Positions 9,007-17,503 of a DNA stretch of 64,000 nt are shown here, piece after piece (within the stretch, counting starts at the first letter, position 1; the number at the start of each line of letters is the position of its first letter). Below the pieces are notes generated by a model. It ran no database searches, was not told the DNA's origin, and saw only the letters and a program-made list of their open reading frames with translations. Source of the DNA: an uncultured Duncaniella sp. (GTDB lineage Bacteria > Bacteroidota > Bacteroidia > Bacteroidales > Muribaculaceae); contig NZ_CAJTQC010000001.1 of assembly GCF_910578445.1 (NCBI RefSeq), positions 127,919 through 191,918 on the forward strand, given 5' to 3'. Both the position numbers and the translations under genes were made by a program.

Positions 9007-9042
9007 CCATGCGGACACACTCATTACAACGTGTCCGCATGG
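9007..9042 (+). terminator. Hairpin after tpiA
   Basis: CCATGCGGACAC (9007-9018) pairs perfectly with GTGTCCGCATGG (9031-9042), a 12-base GC-rich stem with a 12-base loop. It lies between tpiA and the SPOR gene. The T-run is poor, so it may terminate only partly and let some transcripts continue to folE. Confidence 0.6.
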
Positions 9043-9098
9043 GATTAAAAACATACAGTCTACAACATCGACTACCAGACTCCCCTATTGCCATCTTT

Positions 9099-9590
9099 AT
9101 GAAATCAATCGCCTTCACCCTGATGCTTCTCGCCACCGCTCCGCTGATTCAGGCAGAGACTGAAGTTGTGACAATCGTCGACCATATTACAAGCGGCAAT
9201 TCCAATGTCATCAATCAACCTGAAAAACTGCTTAAGCGACTGCTCCCTGTAACAACCCCGGTTGAAGATGAAACAAAAGACCGTGAGAAAGACGACCAGA
9301 CGGCACGTCCTGTCAACGGGCGCATGGCCGGCTATCGAGTTCAGGTTTTCAGCGACAACAATGCACGCACAGCCAAAAACGAAGCTCGTTCCAAACAGCG
9401 CGTGATTTCATCCCGTTTCCCAAACTATCAGACCTACGTAATGTACACGTCTCCTTATTGGCGACTAAAGGTCGGAGACTTCAAAACGCAGAAAGAGGCG
9501 AATGCCGCTGCCGACGAACTGCGCAAAGCTTTTCCATCATACAGCAAGGAAATACGTGTGGTGCGCGACCGCGTAAACATACATGAATAA
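9099..9590 (+). CDS. SPOR domain periplasmic protein
   Basis: The 163-residue protein has a signal peptide (MKSIAFTLMLLATAPLIQA) and a C-terminal SPOR domain (about residues 70-158, with YRVQVFSDNNA, WRLKVGDFKT and the AAADELRKAFP helix). SPOR domains bind glycan strands stripped of peptide stems, often at the division site. The middle segment (about 45-68) is charged and probably disordered. The frame is open 30 codons further upstream, but the ATG at 9099 is chosen because it starts a clean signal peptide. It lies after the tpiA hairpin and just before folE. The exact role is not known; a part in septal wall work is inference from the domain. Confidence 0.85.
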   Translation: MKSIAFTLMLLATAPLIQAETEVVTIVDHITSGNSNVINQPEKLLKRLLPVTTPVEDETKDREKDDQTARPVNGRMAGYRVQVFSDNNARTAKNEARSKQRVISSRFPNYQTYVMYTSPYWRLKVGDFKTQKEANAAADELRKAFPSYSKEIRVVRDRVNIHE

Positions 9591-9648
9591 TCCACCATGC
9601 CATAGAAAAGTCCACGCACCATCACCACAACTAAAAAGCATATAGAAA

Positions 9649-10224
9649 GTGAGAGAATTTAGCGAAGAGACCATAAAAGAAATCGCAGGACATTACGAAG
9701 CGATCCTACGTCTTCTTGGCGAAGATGTCACACGTGAAGGACTGGTCAAGACCCCGATGCGCGCAGCCAAAGCAATGGCCTATGTAACACGCGGATATCG
9801 TCAGGACGCCGATGAGATAATCAACGAAGCCATTTTTTCACATGAAGGGTCAAGAATGGTATTGGTCAAGGATATCGAATTCTACTCTTTATGCGAGCAC
9901 CATATATTACCATTCTTCGGGAAAGTATCCATCGGATATATACCGAACGGAAAAACAATCGGACTAAGCAAACTTGCCCGACTGGTGGATTTTTATGCCC
10001 GCCGCCTGCAGGTTCAGGAACGACTGACAGCCCAGATATGCAATCTGGTAATGGAAAAATTAAATGCCAAAGGGGTAATGGTCGCTTGCACAGGAGATCA
10101 CTTATGTATGAAAATGCGAGGCGTCGAAAAGCAAAACTCCGCAACTACTACCATTGAAACTGCCGGAATATTCAACGAGTCACCGGCATTAAGAGAAGAA
10201 TTTTTCAAAGCACTTGCCCATTAG
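9649..10224 (+). CDS. folE: GTP cyclohydrolase I
   Basis: FolE converts GTP to dihydroneopterin triphosphate, the first step to folate. The 191-residue protein carries the zinc ligands C82, H85 and C153 and the catalytic histidines H84 and H151, within CEHHILPFFGKV and CTGDHLCMKMRG. The segments LSKLARLVDFYARR and QERLTAQI are also typical. The start is a GTG at 9649; no ATG gives a full N-terminus. It lies 58 bases after the SPOR gene and faces the LuxR regulator gene, which ends about 96 bases away on the other strand. folP, another folate gene, is about 5 kb upstream in a separate unit. Confidence 0.97.
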   Translation: MREFSEETIKEIAGHYEAILRLLGEDVTREGLVKTPMRAAKAMAYVTRGYRQDADEIINEAIFSHEGSRMVLVKDIEFYSLCEHHILPFFGKVSIGYIPNGKTIGLSKLARLVDFYARRLQVQERLTAQICNLVMEKLNAKGVMVACTGDHLCMKMRGVEKQNSATTTIETAGIFNESPALREEFFKALAH

Positions 10225-10320
10225 GTCCAAGCTTTCGGTCCGGACAGACCATATACACTCTCCACGTTTAAATCATCCGCCGTATGGCCTCAATCAGCAA
10301 CAGCCATCAGGCAGACTGAT

Positions 10321-10917
10321 TTACAGTTTGCCCATGTCGGATTTTATATCTTCGAGCTTCACAAGATTTGAAACTATCGCATATATCGTAAGGCCCGCCG
10401 GAGTATGGATGTGAAGTTTCGCTGCAATGTTGCGACGATGTGTCATCACCGTATTGACCGACACATTCATTTCCGATGCGATTTCTTTGTTTGAAAGTCC
10501 CTTGACGATACCGACAATCACCTCTTTTTCACGCGGGCTGAGCTCCTTACCCCTGTCATCATCCTCCCCTGTCATAGCATTCCGGCGCACTGTCTCCATG
10601 ATAGTCGCAGCCGTGTCATAGACAGAAATCGTATCGTCAAACCATTTCAGACTTTCTTTAGGCATCTGCTGGACAAGCACCGCTATAATTTTAATCGGCG
10701 AAGAAGACGAGCTCTTAAGAGCATCCCACTGAAGCGGGCAATTCACAGGATCTACAATCAGTATTGACGGATGAAGCTTTGAAAGCTCCTCAAAATAATT
10801 TTCGCCACCAATCTCGGTTATAGAACATTGTACATCAGACAACCGTCGAATGACAGATGTCAATCCCGATGCCAGTATGGCCGAAGGCATCATTAGAGCT
10901 ATTGAGATGTGACGCAT
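10321..10917 (-). CDS. LuxR-type regulator with degenerate receiver domain
   Basis: The 198 residues consist of an N-terminal part shaped like a response-regulator receiver (about 1-120) and a clear C-terminal LuxR/NarL helix-turn-helix (about 130-192: LSPREKEVIVGIVKGLSNKEIA, then VSVNTVMTHRRNI). In the receiver, an Asp occurs in ILIVDPVN, where the phosphorylation site would fall, but the acidic pocket at the N-terminus is missing (the start reads SIALMMPSA), so phosphorylation is doubtful. It is the last gene of an operon with a hemerythrin gene 24 bases upstream and a DUF5606 gene. The natural reading is that it transmits a signal linked to the hemerythrin. Confidence 0.8.
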   Translation of the reverse strand: MRHISIALMMPSAILASGLTSVIRRLSDVQCSITEIGGENYFEELSKLHPSILIVDPVNCPLQWDALKSSSSSPIKIIAVLVQQMPKESLKWFDDTISVYDTAATIMETVRRNAMTGEDDDRGKELSPREKEVIVGIVKGLSNKEIASEMNVSVNTVMTHRRNIAAKLHIHTPAGLTIYAIVSNLVKLEDIKSDMGKL

Positions 10918-10941
10918 ATGGCAATGTTTGACTGAATGTTT

Positions 10942-11625
10942 TTAATTATGTCCCTCGATTTTAGAAATCATGGGGATTAATATGTCGTTTTCGATTTGTG
11001 AATGCGATTTCAAATCTTCTTCACAATTATATATGTCAGCCAGTGCGTCATACATTCTGAATGGCATAGAGGTGGAATAGTAGCGCAGTATGATATTCTT
11101 CAGTTCCGAAAGCTTTTCTTCAATCTCGTCATCGTGATGACGTCTGAACACATCTATGCTATAATCCGAATTTATATGTTCGGAGAGTTTCCGCACATAG
11201 GGGAACACGACATTTTCCTCATAATTAAAATGCTGGCGCACAAGAGCGGTATAATCGTCAAAGAACTTGACAATAATAGGATTGATGTCGCTGTGGTTCT
11301 CGTCAAGAGCCGAAATCAGATTGGCCCTTATATGCGGAAGTTTATAGGAGAGATAATAGTCATGGGAGTTATGGAGGAAATACACAACATCGGTCGGGCT
11401 GACCTTAATAATCGAAACCGGATCTATTTCACCTGTCAGGAGAAAATTGATTATCAGCAAAAACGCATCTGTATGTATGCCAGACTCCTCGCAAAGCTCA
11501 CCGATGGATTTTTGACCAAATCCAAGTGGAAGAGAAAAACGGCTAAGGACAGTGAGGACGTTGTAGTCATGTTCTATCAATTCGACCACACTGTCCTTGG
11601 CGGTAAAAAGTCTGTTACTTCTCAC
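10942..11625 (-). CDS. Hemerythrin-like protein related to ScdA/YtfE (RIC)
   Basis: This 227-residue protein resembles the di-iron RIC family (ScdA, YtfE), which repairs iron-sulfur clusters damaged by nitric oxide and oxidants. The N-terminal region (about 8-62) has the shape of the ScdA_N domain, but the family's paired-cysteine motif is replaced by LPLGFGQKS. The C-terminal helical bundle keeps probable iron ligands: H88, H98, H111, H132 with E136 in RQHFNYEENVVFP, H163/H164 in RRHHDDE, and H208 with E212. The start is a GTG at 11625 that overlaps the stop of the DUF5606 gene (GTGA), so translation is probably coupled. A sensory rather than repair role is possible, given the LuxR regulator that follows. 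Confidence 0.82.
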   Translation of the reverse strand: MRSNRLFTAKDSVVELIEHDYNVLTVLSRFSLPLGFGQKSIGELCEESGIHTDAFLLIINFLLTGEIDPVSIIKVSPTDVVYFLHNSHDYYLSYKLPHIRANLISALDENHSDINPIIVKFFDDYTALVRQHFNYEENVVFPYVRKLSEHINSDYSIDVFRRHHDDEIEEKLSELKNIILRYYSTSMPFRMYDALADIYNCEEDLKSHSQIENDILIPMISKIEGHN

Positions 11626-12062
11626 TTCTCCTCGCTTTCGGGGGCTGATTCGACTTCAGGCGATGACGCCTCCTTGTCGGCAAACTCAGTGATGCCGCCT
11701 TCAAGAAGAAGATTATACCATGTGAGGAGTTTCTTGATGTCGGATGTGTAAACTCTTTCACGATCAAATTCGGGAAGAATCTCAGCGAAATACTCACGCA
11801 CTGCTGCATCGTCGCCAATAGCCTTGATGTCGACAGGCTGGCCGTTATTCTTTTCCTTGACAGACTCAAGCACATCGGTCAGAGGCACATCATCGGCCTC
11901 TGTGTAAATCGAGATATCGCCAAGAGAAATAACCTTGTCGTGAGCATAGGCCGGAGTGCGCTTTTTTGTCGAAATCGACTCGACGATAAGCATATTCTTA
12001 CCACGGTTTACCAGACGGTAGAGGCCGGGACGGCCGGATATTGAAAGGATTGTTTTGAGCAT
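11622..12062 (-). CDS. DUF5606 family protein
   Basis: This 146-residue protein starts MLKTILSISGRPGLYRLV and matches the small Bacteroidetes family DUF5606, whose function is unknown. The N-terminal half (about 1-55) looks like a beta-rich SH3-like fold, the middle holds a helical segment with VREYFAEILPEFD and SDIKKLLTWYNLL, and the last 20 residues are acidic and probably disordered. It is the first gene of the three-gene operon and has a strong promoter. The family is often found without the hemerythrin, so its link to that partner is uncertain. Confidence 0.8.
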   Translation of the reverse strand: MLKTILSISGRPGLYRLVNRGKNMLIVESISTKKRTPAYAHDKVISLGDISIYTEADDVPLTDVLESVKEKNNGQPVDIKAIGDDAAVREYFAEILPEFDRERVYTSDIKKLLTWYNLLLEGGITEFADKEASSPEVESAPESEEK

Positions 12063-12102
12063 GGTTGTCGATTAATGATTTTTTAGTTTGATTTAGCGTC
12101 GG

Positions 12103-12133
12103 CAAAGATACGAATTTTAGGGAATGCCACAAA
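12103..12133 (-). promoter_or_regulatory. Promoter of the DUF5606-hemerythrin-LuxR operon
   Basis: On the minus strand TTTG (12133-12130), 19 bases and TATCTTTG (12110-12103) fit the consensus. The -33 element lies only a few bases after the stop of the upstream channel gene. The leader would be about 35 bases. Confidence 0.7.
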
Positions 12134-12137
12134 ATTT

Positions 12138-12911
12138 TCATTCAGTCTGATTGCCGGATTTGACTTTTGAGGATGTTTCAGGCGCGTTATCGCCTCCCGA
12201 AACCGTGGTGGCATGCCCATCTTCATCCGCGGCTGACTGATTGGCATAACTGTCGGTCAGGAAGACCGTAAAAATCGGGAAGAAAATCAGTCCGACCGCC
12301 GACAATACCACGCCAAGGACACGGCCGGTAACCGTCATTGCATGAATCGAACAACCGGCAGTGGTCAGGCTCATGATTGACCACAACAGCGACGACCAAT
12401 AATCAGGAACTGACGGATTGACTTCATGTTCTGACACAAAAAATGTCAGCGAACAAAAATATACGGCAACTATAAGCACTATCATATAAGTCATCAGCAT
12501 ATTTTTAGCCCATCTGACCGATGCAGTCACGCCTGTCACTATCGTAAACACATATGCGGTACGCACCATCGGGACAAATCTTAATATATATTGCAGATGT
12601 CCGTTTACATGTATGTCAAAATGGTGGATTATGTTAAGATAGGGTATCGATATGAGAAGAAACAGTATATGATGTCTGAAATACATCCATCTTTTAGGAG
12701 CAAAGCTCATCTCGACCAGAACATCCGCGATAAAAAAGAGACAACACCAGAACTGGACGCGCAGATATGTGCTGTCGGCAAGAAACGACACATTGCGAAG
12801 TGTATCAAGAGTGATGAGAGTTATCATCAGCATTGACAGGACAATCACACCGAAGTGCATCGTCCTCATCACCTTCTGCCGGGATTCGCTTAACTGGAAC
12901 TGTTGACGCAT
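12138..12911 (-). CDS. Voltage-gated-like ion channel with atypical pore
   Basis: The 257-residue protein has the six-helix plan of a single-subunit cation channel: helices near 20-38, 51-68, 80-95, a weak S4-like segment (RFVPMVR, 111-117), 138-160, a pore helix and a last helix near 197-219, then a hydrophilic tail. The pore sequence is SLTTAGCSIHA (181-191), where potassium channels carry TVGYGD. The tyrosine and aspartate of the filter are absent, so the ion selectivity cannot be taken as potassium. S4 has just two arginines, so voltage sensing is probably weak. The family is ion transporters/two-pore-like channels of Bacteroidales. It lies between the DUF5606 operon and a MATE gene on the same strand, with gaps of 75 and 156 bases, and no obvious functional tie. 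Confidence 0.75.
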   Translation of the reverse strand: MRQQFQLSESRQKVMRTMHFGVIVLSMLMITLITLDTLRNVSFLADSTYLRVQFWCCLFFIADVLVEMSFAPKRWMYFRHHILFLLISIPYLNIIHHFDIHVNGHLQYILRFVPMVRTAYVFTIVTGVTASVRWAKNMLMTYMIVLIVAVYFCSLTFFVSEHEVNPSVPDYWSSLLWSIMSLTTAGCSIHAMTVTGRVLGVVLSAVGLIFFPIFTVFLTDSYANQSAADEDGHATTVSGGDNAPETSSKVKSGNQTE

Positions 12912-13067
12912 GACTTAAACAAATAATTGACGTGACTTACTTTACATAACCATAAACGGCTATATAACTGTAACAAGCAATTATATTTTTTGTTTCTTAC
13001 ACGCCTCTCATCCAACACGACATTGCAGAATGATGGCGAAATCAGCCATAGTCCCTCGTGTGCACAA

Positions 13068-14453
13068 TCATGCCACAGTAAGCTCCTTTTCGCGCTTGCG
13101 GAACTGTGCAAACTGATAGGCCACCATCACACACGTGACAACCGTCGCTATGAGGTCGGATGTCGGAAAGGCAGCCCATACACCATCAAGCCCGAATTTA
13201 GGAGGCAGGACCAACAGAAGAGGTATGAGGAAAAGAACCTGACGCGTCAAAGACAGAAATATGGAGGCTGAAGCCTTGCCTATTGACTGGAAAAGAGTCG
13301 TTGACACAACCTGAAACCCGACGACGGTAAATGCCAGCATAGATATGTGAAGACACCGCGATGTTTCTGCTATAAGTCCCGCATCAGTCGTAAACGCACG
13401 GCCAATCTGGTCAGGGATTGTCAGACCGGCAAGCTGACCGAGGGAGACTATACAGGTCGATACACCGACGGCCAGCCAGTAAGTGCGACGAAGACGATGT
13501 ATTTTTCCTGCGCCATAGTTATAACCGATAACAGGCTGCATCCCTTGGCATATGCCGACCACGACCATAGTCATGAGCGAAGTGTATGTCGTAAAAATAC
13601 CTGCGGCAGCCACGGCCGTATCCCCTCCATGGGCATAAAGAGATTTATTTATAATGACATTTATAAAACATGCGGCCGCATTCACCATTGACGGTGCAGC
13701 TCCGATTGACAAAACAGGCAGAATGACACGCAAGCGGACTCGATACATTTCTTTTTCAGCTTTGAAATGCAAAGTGCTTTTCGATGAAAAAAAGTGGGAC
13801 AGCACAAAGAAAGCCGATAGAGTCATTGAAATATCCGTCGCTATCGCAGCGCCTTTTATCCCCCATTCAAGATAATAGATGAAAAACGGAGCAAGCGCCA
13901 GATTGCACAAAGCACCGATAAACATCGTCACCATCGCCCGCACCGGATAACCCGATGCACGCATGAAATTATTGAACGTAAACGAGAAATTCGTCATAAA
14001 CATGCCCGGAAGTATGTATAGCATGAAATCGCGGGCATACGGCAACGTCACCTCACTTGCTCCGAAGGCGATAAGAATATCATCGATAAATATGGCGAAC
14101 AATGTGAGGTAGCAAAAGATTATAACTGCAAGGACGACAAGTGCATTTCCCAGCACCGTGCTTGCTCCTTTATAATCCCGCGCACCAAATAGAATTGAGA
14201 TACGGGCCGAGCCGCCGGCTCCGATCAGAACACCGAAGGCGGCCGACAAATTCATGACAGGAAATGTAATCGCAAGTCCGGCTATTGCTTCCGGACCGAC
14301 CCACTGACCGATGAAAATACGGTCTATGACATTATAGAGCGACATGACAAGCATACCAACAACGGCAGGAAGGCTGTATTTCCATAAAAGTTTTCCTACA
14401 GGGGCTTCGCTCAATTCTTTAAGTTTGCTGATTTCTGTTGTACCGGTTTCCAT
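13068..14453 (-). CDS. MATE family multidrug/toxin exporter
   Basis: This 461-residue inner-membrane protein has 12 predicted helices in two similar halves and belongs to the MATE family, closest in look to the MepA-like branch of cation-coupled drug exporters. Typical segments are LPAVVGMLVMSLYNVIDRIF near residue 30, GPEAIAGLAITFP, and in the second half QGMQPVIGYNYGAG. The start is taken as the ATG at 14453; a GTG two codons earlier (14459) is possible. The substrate cannot be predicted. It is transcribed away from the small secreted-protein gene at 14576. Confidence 0.92.
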   Translation of the reverse strand: METGTTEISKLKELSEAPVGKLLWKYSLPAVVGMLVMSLYNVIDRIFIGQWVGPEAIAGLAITFPVMNLSAAFGVLIGAGGSARISILFGARDYKGASTVLGNALVVLAVIIFCYLTLFAIFIDDILIAFGASEVTLPYARDFMLYILPGMFMTNFSFTFNNFMRASGYPVRAMVTMFIGALCNLALAPFFIYYLEWGIKGAAIATDISMTLSAFFVLSHFFSSKSTLHFKAEKEMYRVRLRVILPVLSIGAAPSMVNAAACFINVIINKSLYAHGGDTAVAAAGIFTTYTSLMTMVVVGICQGMQPVIGYNYGAGKIHRLRRTYWLAVGVSTCIVSLGQLAGLTIPDQIGRAFTTDAGLIAETSRCLHISMLAFTVVGFQVVSTTLFQSIGKASASIFLSLTRQVLFLIPLLLVLPPKFGLDGVWAAFPTSDLIATVVTCVMVAYQFAQFRKREKELTVA

Positions 14454-14529
14454 TGCCACAAATGTAGTAATTCTTTGGTCATAAGGCTAATTTTTAGCAA
14501 ATTTTAGCGTTTGTTTAAGATATTAATAG

Positions 14530-14537
14530 TAACTTTG
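14530..14537 (+). promoter_or_regulatory. -7 box upstream of the secreted protein gene
   Basis: TAACTTTG fits TAnnTTTG. A TTTG lies 16 bases upstream (14510-14513), closer than the usual 19-21, so the -33 element is doubtful. Transcription would begin near 14544, about 32 bases before the ATG. Confidence 0.45.
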
Positions 14538-14575
14538 TAAGTTGAGAACCAAGCAATGTCTGATATAAATACAAA

Positions 14576-15118
14576 ATGAAAGCAATTGTTTTTTTTATAG
14601 CCTCTGTATTTGGCCTTTTTGCCCATGCAAATGACCTTAAGATGTTCTGCCTGAAAGGCCCGGTTGATTCTGTCTGCATTACGATGAACGATGCCGGCCT
14701 CGAATGGCAAAATGAATTTTGCTTTGACGAAAAAGGTTTTCTCGTTGAAATGGATGGCAGCGACATAGATTGTAAACGCGACAGCTTCGGACGTATGATT
14801 TCCATTATCGTCGAAGATGCTTATGAAGACAATGAAGAAATCTTCACGACTATTGAGATGAATCTTACATATGACAACGCAGGCCGTGTGTCAAAGGTGA
14901 CATCAAAGTCGGCAGATGAAATCTGGACTCAGAATTACAGATATGGACAAAACGGACTTCTCAAAGAGCGTGATTACGACAGCGTCGATCAGGACGAGGT
15001 GCTAAAATACACTTACCTTAAATTCGATGATTACGGAAACTGGACAAAACGTGTCGAAAAGTTACAGTCAATGGACTCAGAAATCATCCATACACGCAAT
15101 ATCACATATCGGAAATAA
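14576..15118 (+). CDS. Secreted protein with YD-like repeats, unknown function
   Basis: The 180-residue protein has a signal peptide (MKAIVFFIASVFGLFAHA) followed by an acidic, beta-rich chain. The segments FDEKGFLVEMD, DSFGRMISI, YDNAGRVSKVTS, YGQNGLLKERDYD and FDDYGNWTKR share the pattern (Y/F)D-x2-G-x-(W/L/V) spaced by about 25-30 residues, like the YD repeats of RHS-type shells, and suggest a small beta sheet built from such repeats. I do not recognise a defined family function. It has its own -7 box and lies 44 bases before nfnA, so read-through to nfnA is possible. Confidence 0.75.
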   Translation: MKAIVFFIASVFGLFAHANDLKMFCLKGPVDSVCITMNDAGLEWQNEFCFDEKGFLVEMDGSDIDCKRDSFGRMISIIVEDAYEDNEEIFTTIEMNLTYDNAGRVSKVTSKSADEIWTQNYRYGQNGLLKERDYDSVDQDEVLKYTYLKFDDYGNWTKRVEKLQSMDSEIIHTRNITYRK

Positions 15119-15162
15119 ATCATCAACAACATAGACCAACCATTCACTCATCCATTCTACCC

Positions 15163-15951
15163 ATGTCAATGTATAAGATAGTAGAGAAAGTTCATTTCTC
15201 TGAAAATGTAGTCAAGCTTGTCGTTGAAGCCCCGATGATAGCCCAATCGCGCCGTCCGGGTCATTTCGTCATCGTGCGTACAGGAGAGGGAGGCGAACGA
15301 ATCCCCCTCACAATATCCGACGCTGACACCGTAAAAGGTACAATCACACTGGTTGTGCAGGCTATCGGTGAAAGCACACGAAAAATCTGTGCGCTGGAAC
15401 CCGGGGATTGTTTTACTGACATTGTCGGTCCTCTCGGACAGGCGACCCATATCGAGAAGGTCGGCACGGTCGTATGCTGTGGCGGCGGAGTAGGCGTAGC
15501 CCCTCTCCTCCCGATAATAAAGGCGATGAAAGAGGCCGGAAACCGTGTCGTCTCAATACTTGCCGCCCGAACTTCAGAGCTGATCATCCTTGAAAAAGAA
15601 GTAGCTGAATTCAGCGATGAGGTTGTGATTATGACCGATGACGGATCGAAAGGACAGAAAGGACTTGTGACCACAGGTGTCGAATCAGTCATCGCCAATG
15701 AAAAAGTAGATCTTGTCGTGGCAATCGGACCGGCCGTAATGATGAAGTTCGTGGCCATGACAACCAAGAAATATGACATCCCGACAATGGTGTCACTCAA
15801 CACTATCATGGTCGATGGAACTGGTATGTGTGGAGCATGCCGTGTGACTGTTGACGGAAAAACAAAATTTGTATGTATCGACGGTCCTGAATTTGACGCG
15901 CACAAAGTCGATTTCGATGAAATGATAATGCGTCTGAAAGCATACAATTAG
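15163..15951 (+). CDS. nfnA: NAD-dependent ferredoxin:NADP oxidoreductase, small subunit
   Basis: NfnA is the flavin and [2Fe-2S] subunit of the Nfn complex, which couples NADH, NADPH and ferredoxin by electron bifurcation in the cytosol. The 262 residues have an FAD-binding barrel (RPGHFV and RIPLTISD, about 31-53), an NAD-binding domain with CCGGGVGVAPLLP (105-117), and a C-terminal cluster site with C223, C226 and C238; D218 is the likely fourth ligand, since the family uses one Asp with three Cys. The start could be 15163 or 15169. nfnB follows after 61 bases. A lone dihydroorotate dehydrogenase electron-transfer subunit (PyrK) looks similar, but the nfnB neighbour settles the call. Confidence 0.92.
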   Translation: MSMYKIVEKVHFSENVVKLVVEAPMIAQSRRPGHFVIVRTGEGGERIPLTISDADTVKGTITLVVQAIGESTRKICALEPGDCFTDIVGPLGQATHIEKVGTVVCCGGGVGVAPLLPIIKAMKEAGNRVVSILAARTSELIILEKEVAEFSDEVVIMTDDGSKGQKGLVTTGVESVIANEKVDLVVAIGPAVMMKFVAMTTKKYDIPTMVSLNTIMVDGTGMCGACRVTVDGKTKFVCIDGPEFDAHKVDFDEMIMRLKAYN

Positions 15952-16012
15952 ACAAATAGCCTTTAAAGTTAAAACACCATTTTTCAATAACCACAAGCAT
16001 ATAATTTCAGAA

Positions 16013-17485
16013 ATGAATACAGATATCACACGCGATGCAACATGGCGCGAAGAACTCCGCACTGCTTTATCGGCCAAAGAGCGCACATCGATTCCACGTG
16101 TCGTCATGCCACAACTTCCACCGGAATTTCGCGTACGTTCCAACCATGAGGTAAATCAAGGCCTTTCGCAAGGTCAGGCTGTGCTCGAAGCTACACGTTG
16201 CCTTGATTGTCCCGACCCACAGTGTATTCAGGGCTGCCCAGTATCAATCAATATCCCTTCGTTCATCAAAAACATCGAACGCGGTGAAATCCTCACAGCA
16301 GCAAAAATTCTTAAACAGACAAGTGCGCTGCCGGCGGTGTGTGGCCGCGTCTGCCCACAGGAGAAGCAATGTGAATCACGCTGCATCTACAATAAGATGA
16401 AAAAACAGCCCGTCGCTATCGGCTATCTCGAACGCTTTGCGGCTGATTTCGAACGCGAAAACATAAAGGCCAACAATATCGAGCTCCGTCCGTCGGCGAC
16501 TGAAAAGAACGGAAAGAATATTGCGGTTGTCGGTTCAGGTCCCGCCGGACTCTCATTTGCAGGCGACATGATAAAAAAAGGTTACAATGTCACTGTCTAC
16601 GAAGCGCTTCACGAAATCGGAGGTGTGTTGAAGTACGGCATCCCCGAATTCCGTCTGCCAAATGTCGTTGTTGAAGCTGAAATCGACGGACTTCGTGCGG
16701 AAGGCGTAAATTTTGTCAAAGACTGCATTATTGGCAAAACCATTTCATACGAGCAACTTCATGAACTTGGCTACGATGGCATATTCGTCGCCTCCGGCGC
16801 AGGTCTGCCCCGATTCATGGGTATCCCCGGTGAAAATTATATAGGCATCATGTCGGCCAATGAATATCTCACCCGCATTAATCTTATGGGGGCCGGTCGT
16901 TCCGGCGAGGACACACCGGTTCTTAAAGGTAACCGTGTTGCCGTCATCGGAGGAGGAAACACAGCAATGGACTCTGTCCGCACCGCATTGCGTCAAGGCT
17001 CGGAGAAAGCCATGATTGTTTATCGCAGAAGCCTCGAAGAAATGCCGGCACGAGTTGAGGAAGTGCACCATGCACAGGAAGAAGGCGTGGAATTCATGAC
17101 GCTGTGTAATCCGATTGAATATCTCGCAGATGAAAATGGCCGCGTCAGAGCCATGCGCGTACAGCGAATGGAACTTGGCGAGCCGGACGCATCCGGACGC
17201 AGATCGCCTGTAGCCATTGACGGAGCGATTGAAGAAATCGAAGTCGACCTTGTCATCGTCAGTGTCGGAGTCTCTCCCAACCCGCTTATTCCAAACGCAA
17301 TCCCTCAGCTTGAGATTTCACGCCGAGGAACAATCGTTGTCAATGAGGAAAGCATGCAATCGTCAATCCATGACATATATGCCGGAGGCGACATTGTCCG
17401 TGGTGGTGCGACAGTGATTCTCGCCATGGGTGACGGACGCAGGGCGGCAGCCGCAATGGATGCAGAACTCAGTAAACAAAGATAA
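16013..17485 (+). CDS. nfnB: NAD-dependent ferredoxin:NADP oxidoreductase, large subunit
   Basis: NfnB resembles the glutamate synthase small subunit and holds the bifurcating FAD, the NADP site and two [4Fe-4S] clusters. The 490 residues show eight cluster cysteines in the N-terminal part (C63, C66, C71, C75, C110, C114, C120, C124), the FAD motif VVGSGPAGLS (about 174) and a second dinucleotide motif VIGGGNTAMD (about 314). The C-terminal GGDIVRGGATVILAMGDGR is the flavin-binding end. Alone it would be annotated as gltD, but there is no large glutamate synthase subunit here and the nfnA partner is directly upstream. Confidence 0.93.
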   Translation: MNTDITRDATWREELRTALSAKERTSIPRVVMPQLPPEFRVRSNHEVNQGLSQGQAVLEATRCLDCPDPQCIQGCPVSINIPSFIKNIERGEILTAAKILKQTSALPAVCGRVCPQEKQCESRCIYNKMKKQPVAIGYLERFAADFERENIKANNIELRPSATEKNGKNIAVVGSGPAGLSFAGDMIKKGYNVTVYEALHEIGGVLKYGIPEFRLPNVVVEAEIDGLRAEGVNFVKDCIIGKTISYEQLHELGYDGIFVASGAGLPRFMGIPGENYIGIMSANEYLTRINLMGAGRSGEDTPVLKGNRVAVIGGGNTAMDSVRTALRQGSEKAMIVYRRSLEEMPARVEEVHHAQEEGVEFMTLCNPIEYLADENGRVRAMRVQRMELGEPDASGRRSPVAIDGAIEEIEVDLVIVSVGVSPNPLIPNAIPQLEISRRGTIVVNEESMQSSIHDIYAGGDIVRGGATVILAMGDGRRAAAAMDAELSKQR

Positions 17486-17503
17486 CAATATCAATACTCA
17501 AGA

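Noticed and set aside
15261..15947. A 228-codon frame antisense to nfnA
   Set aside because: nfnA carries all motifs of its family; the antisense frame shows none.
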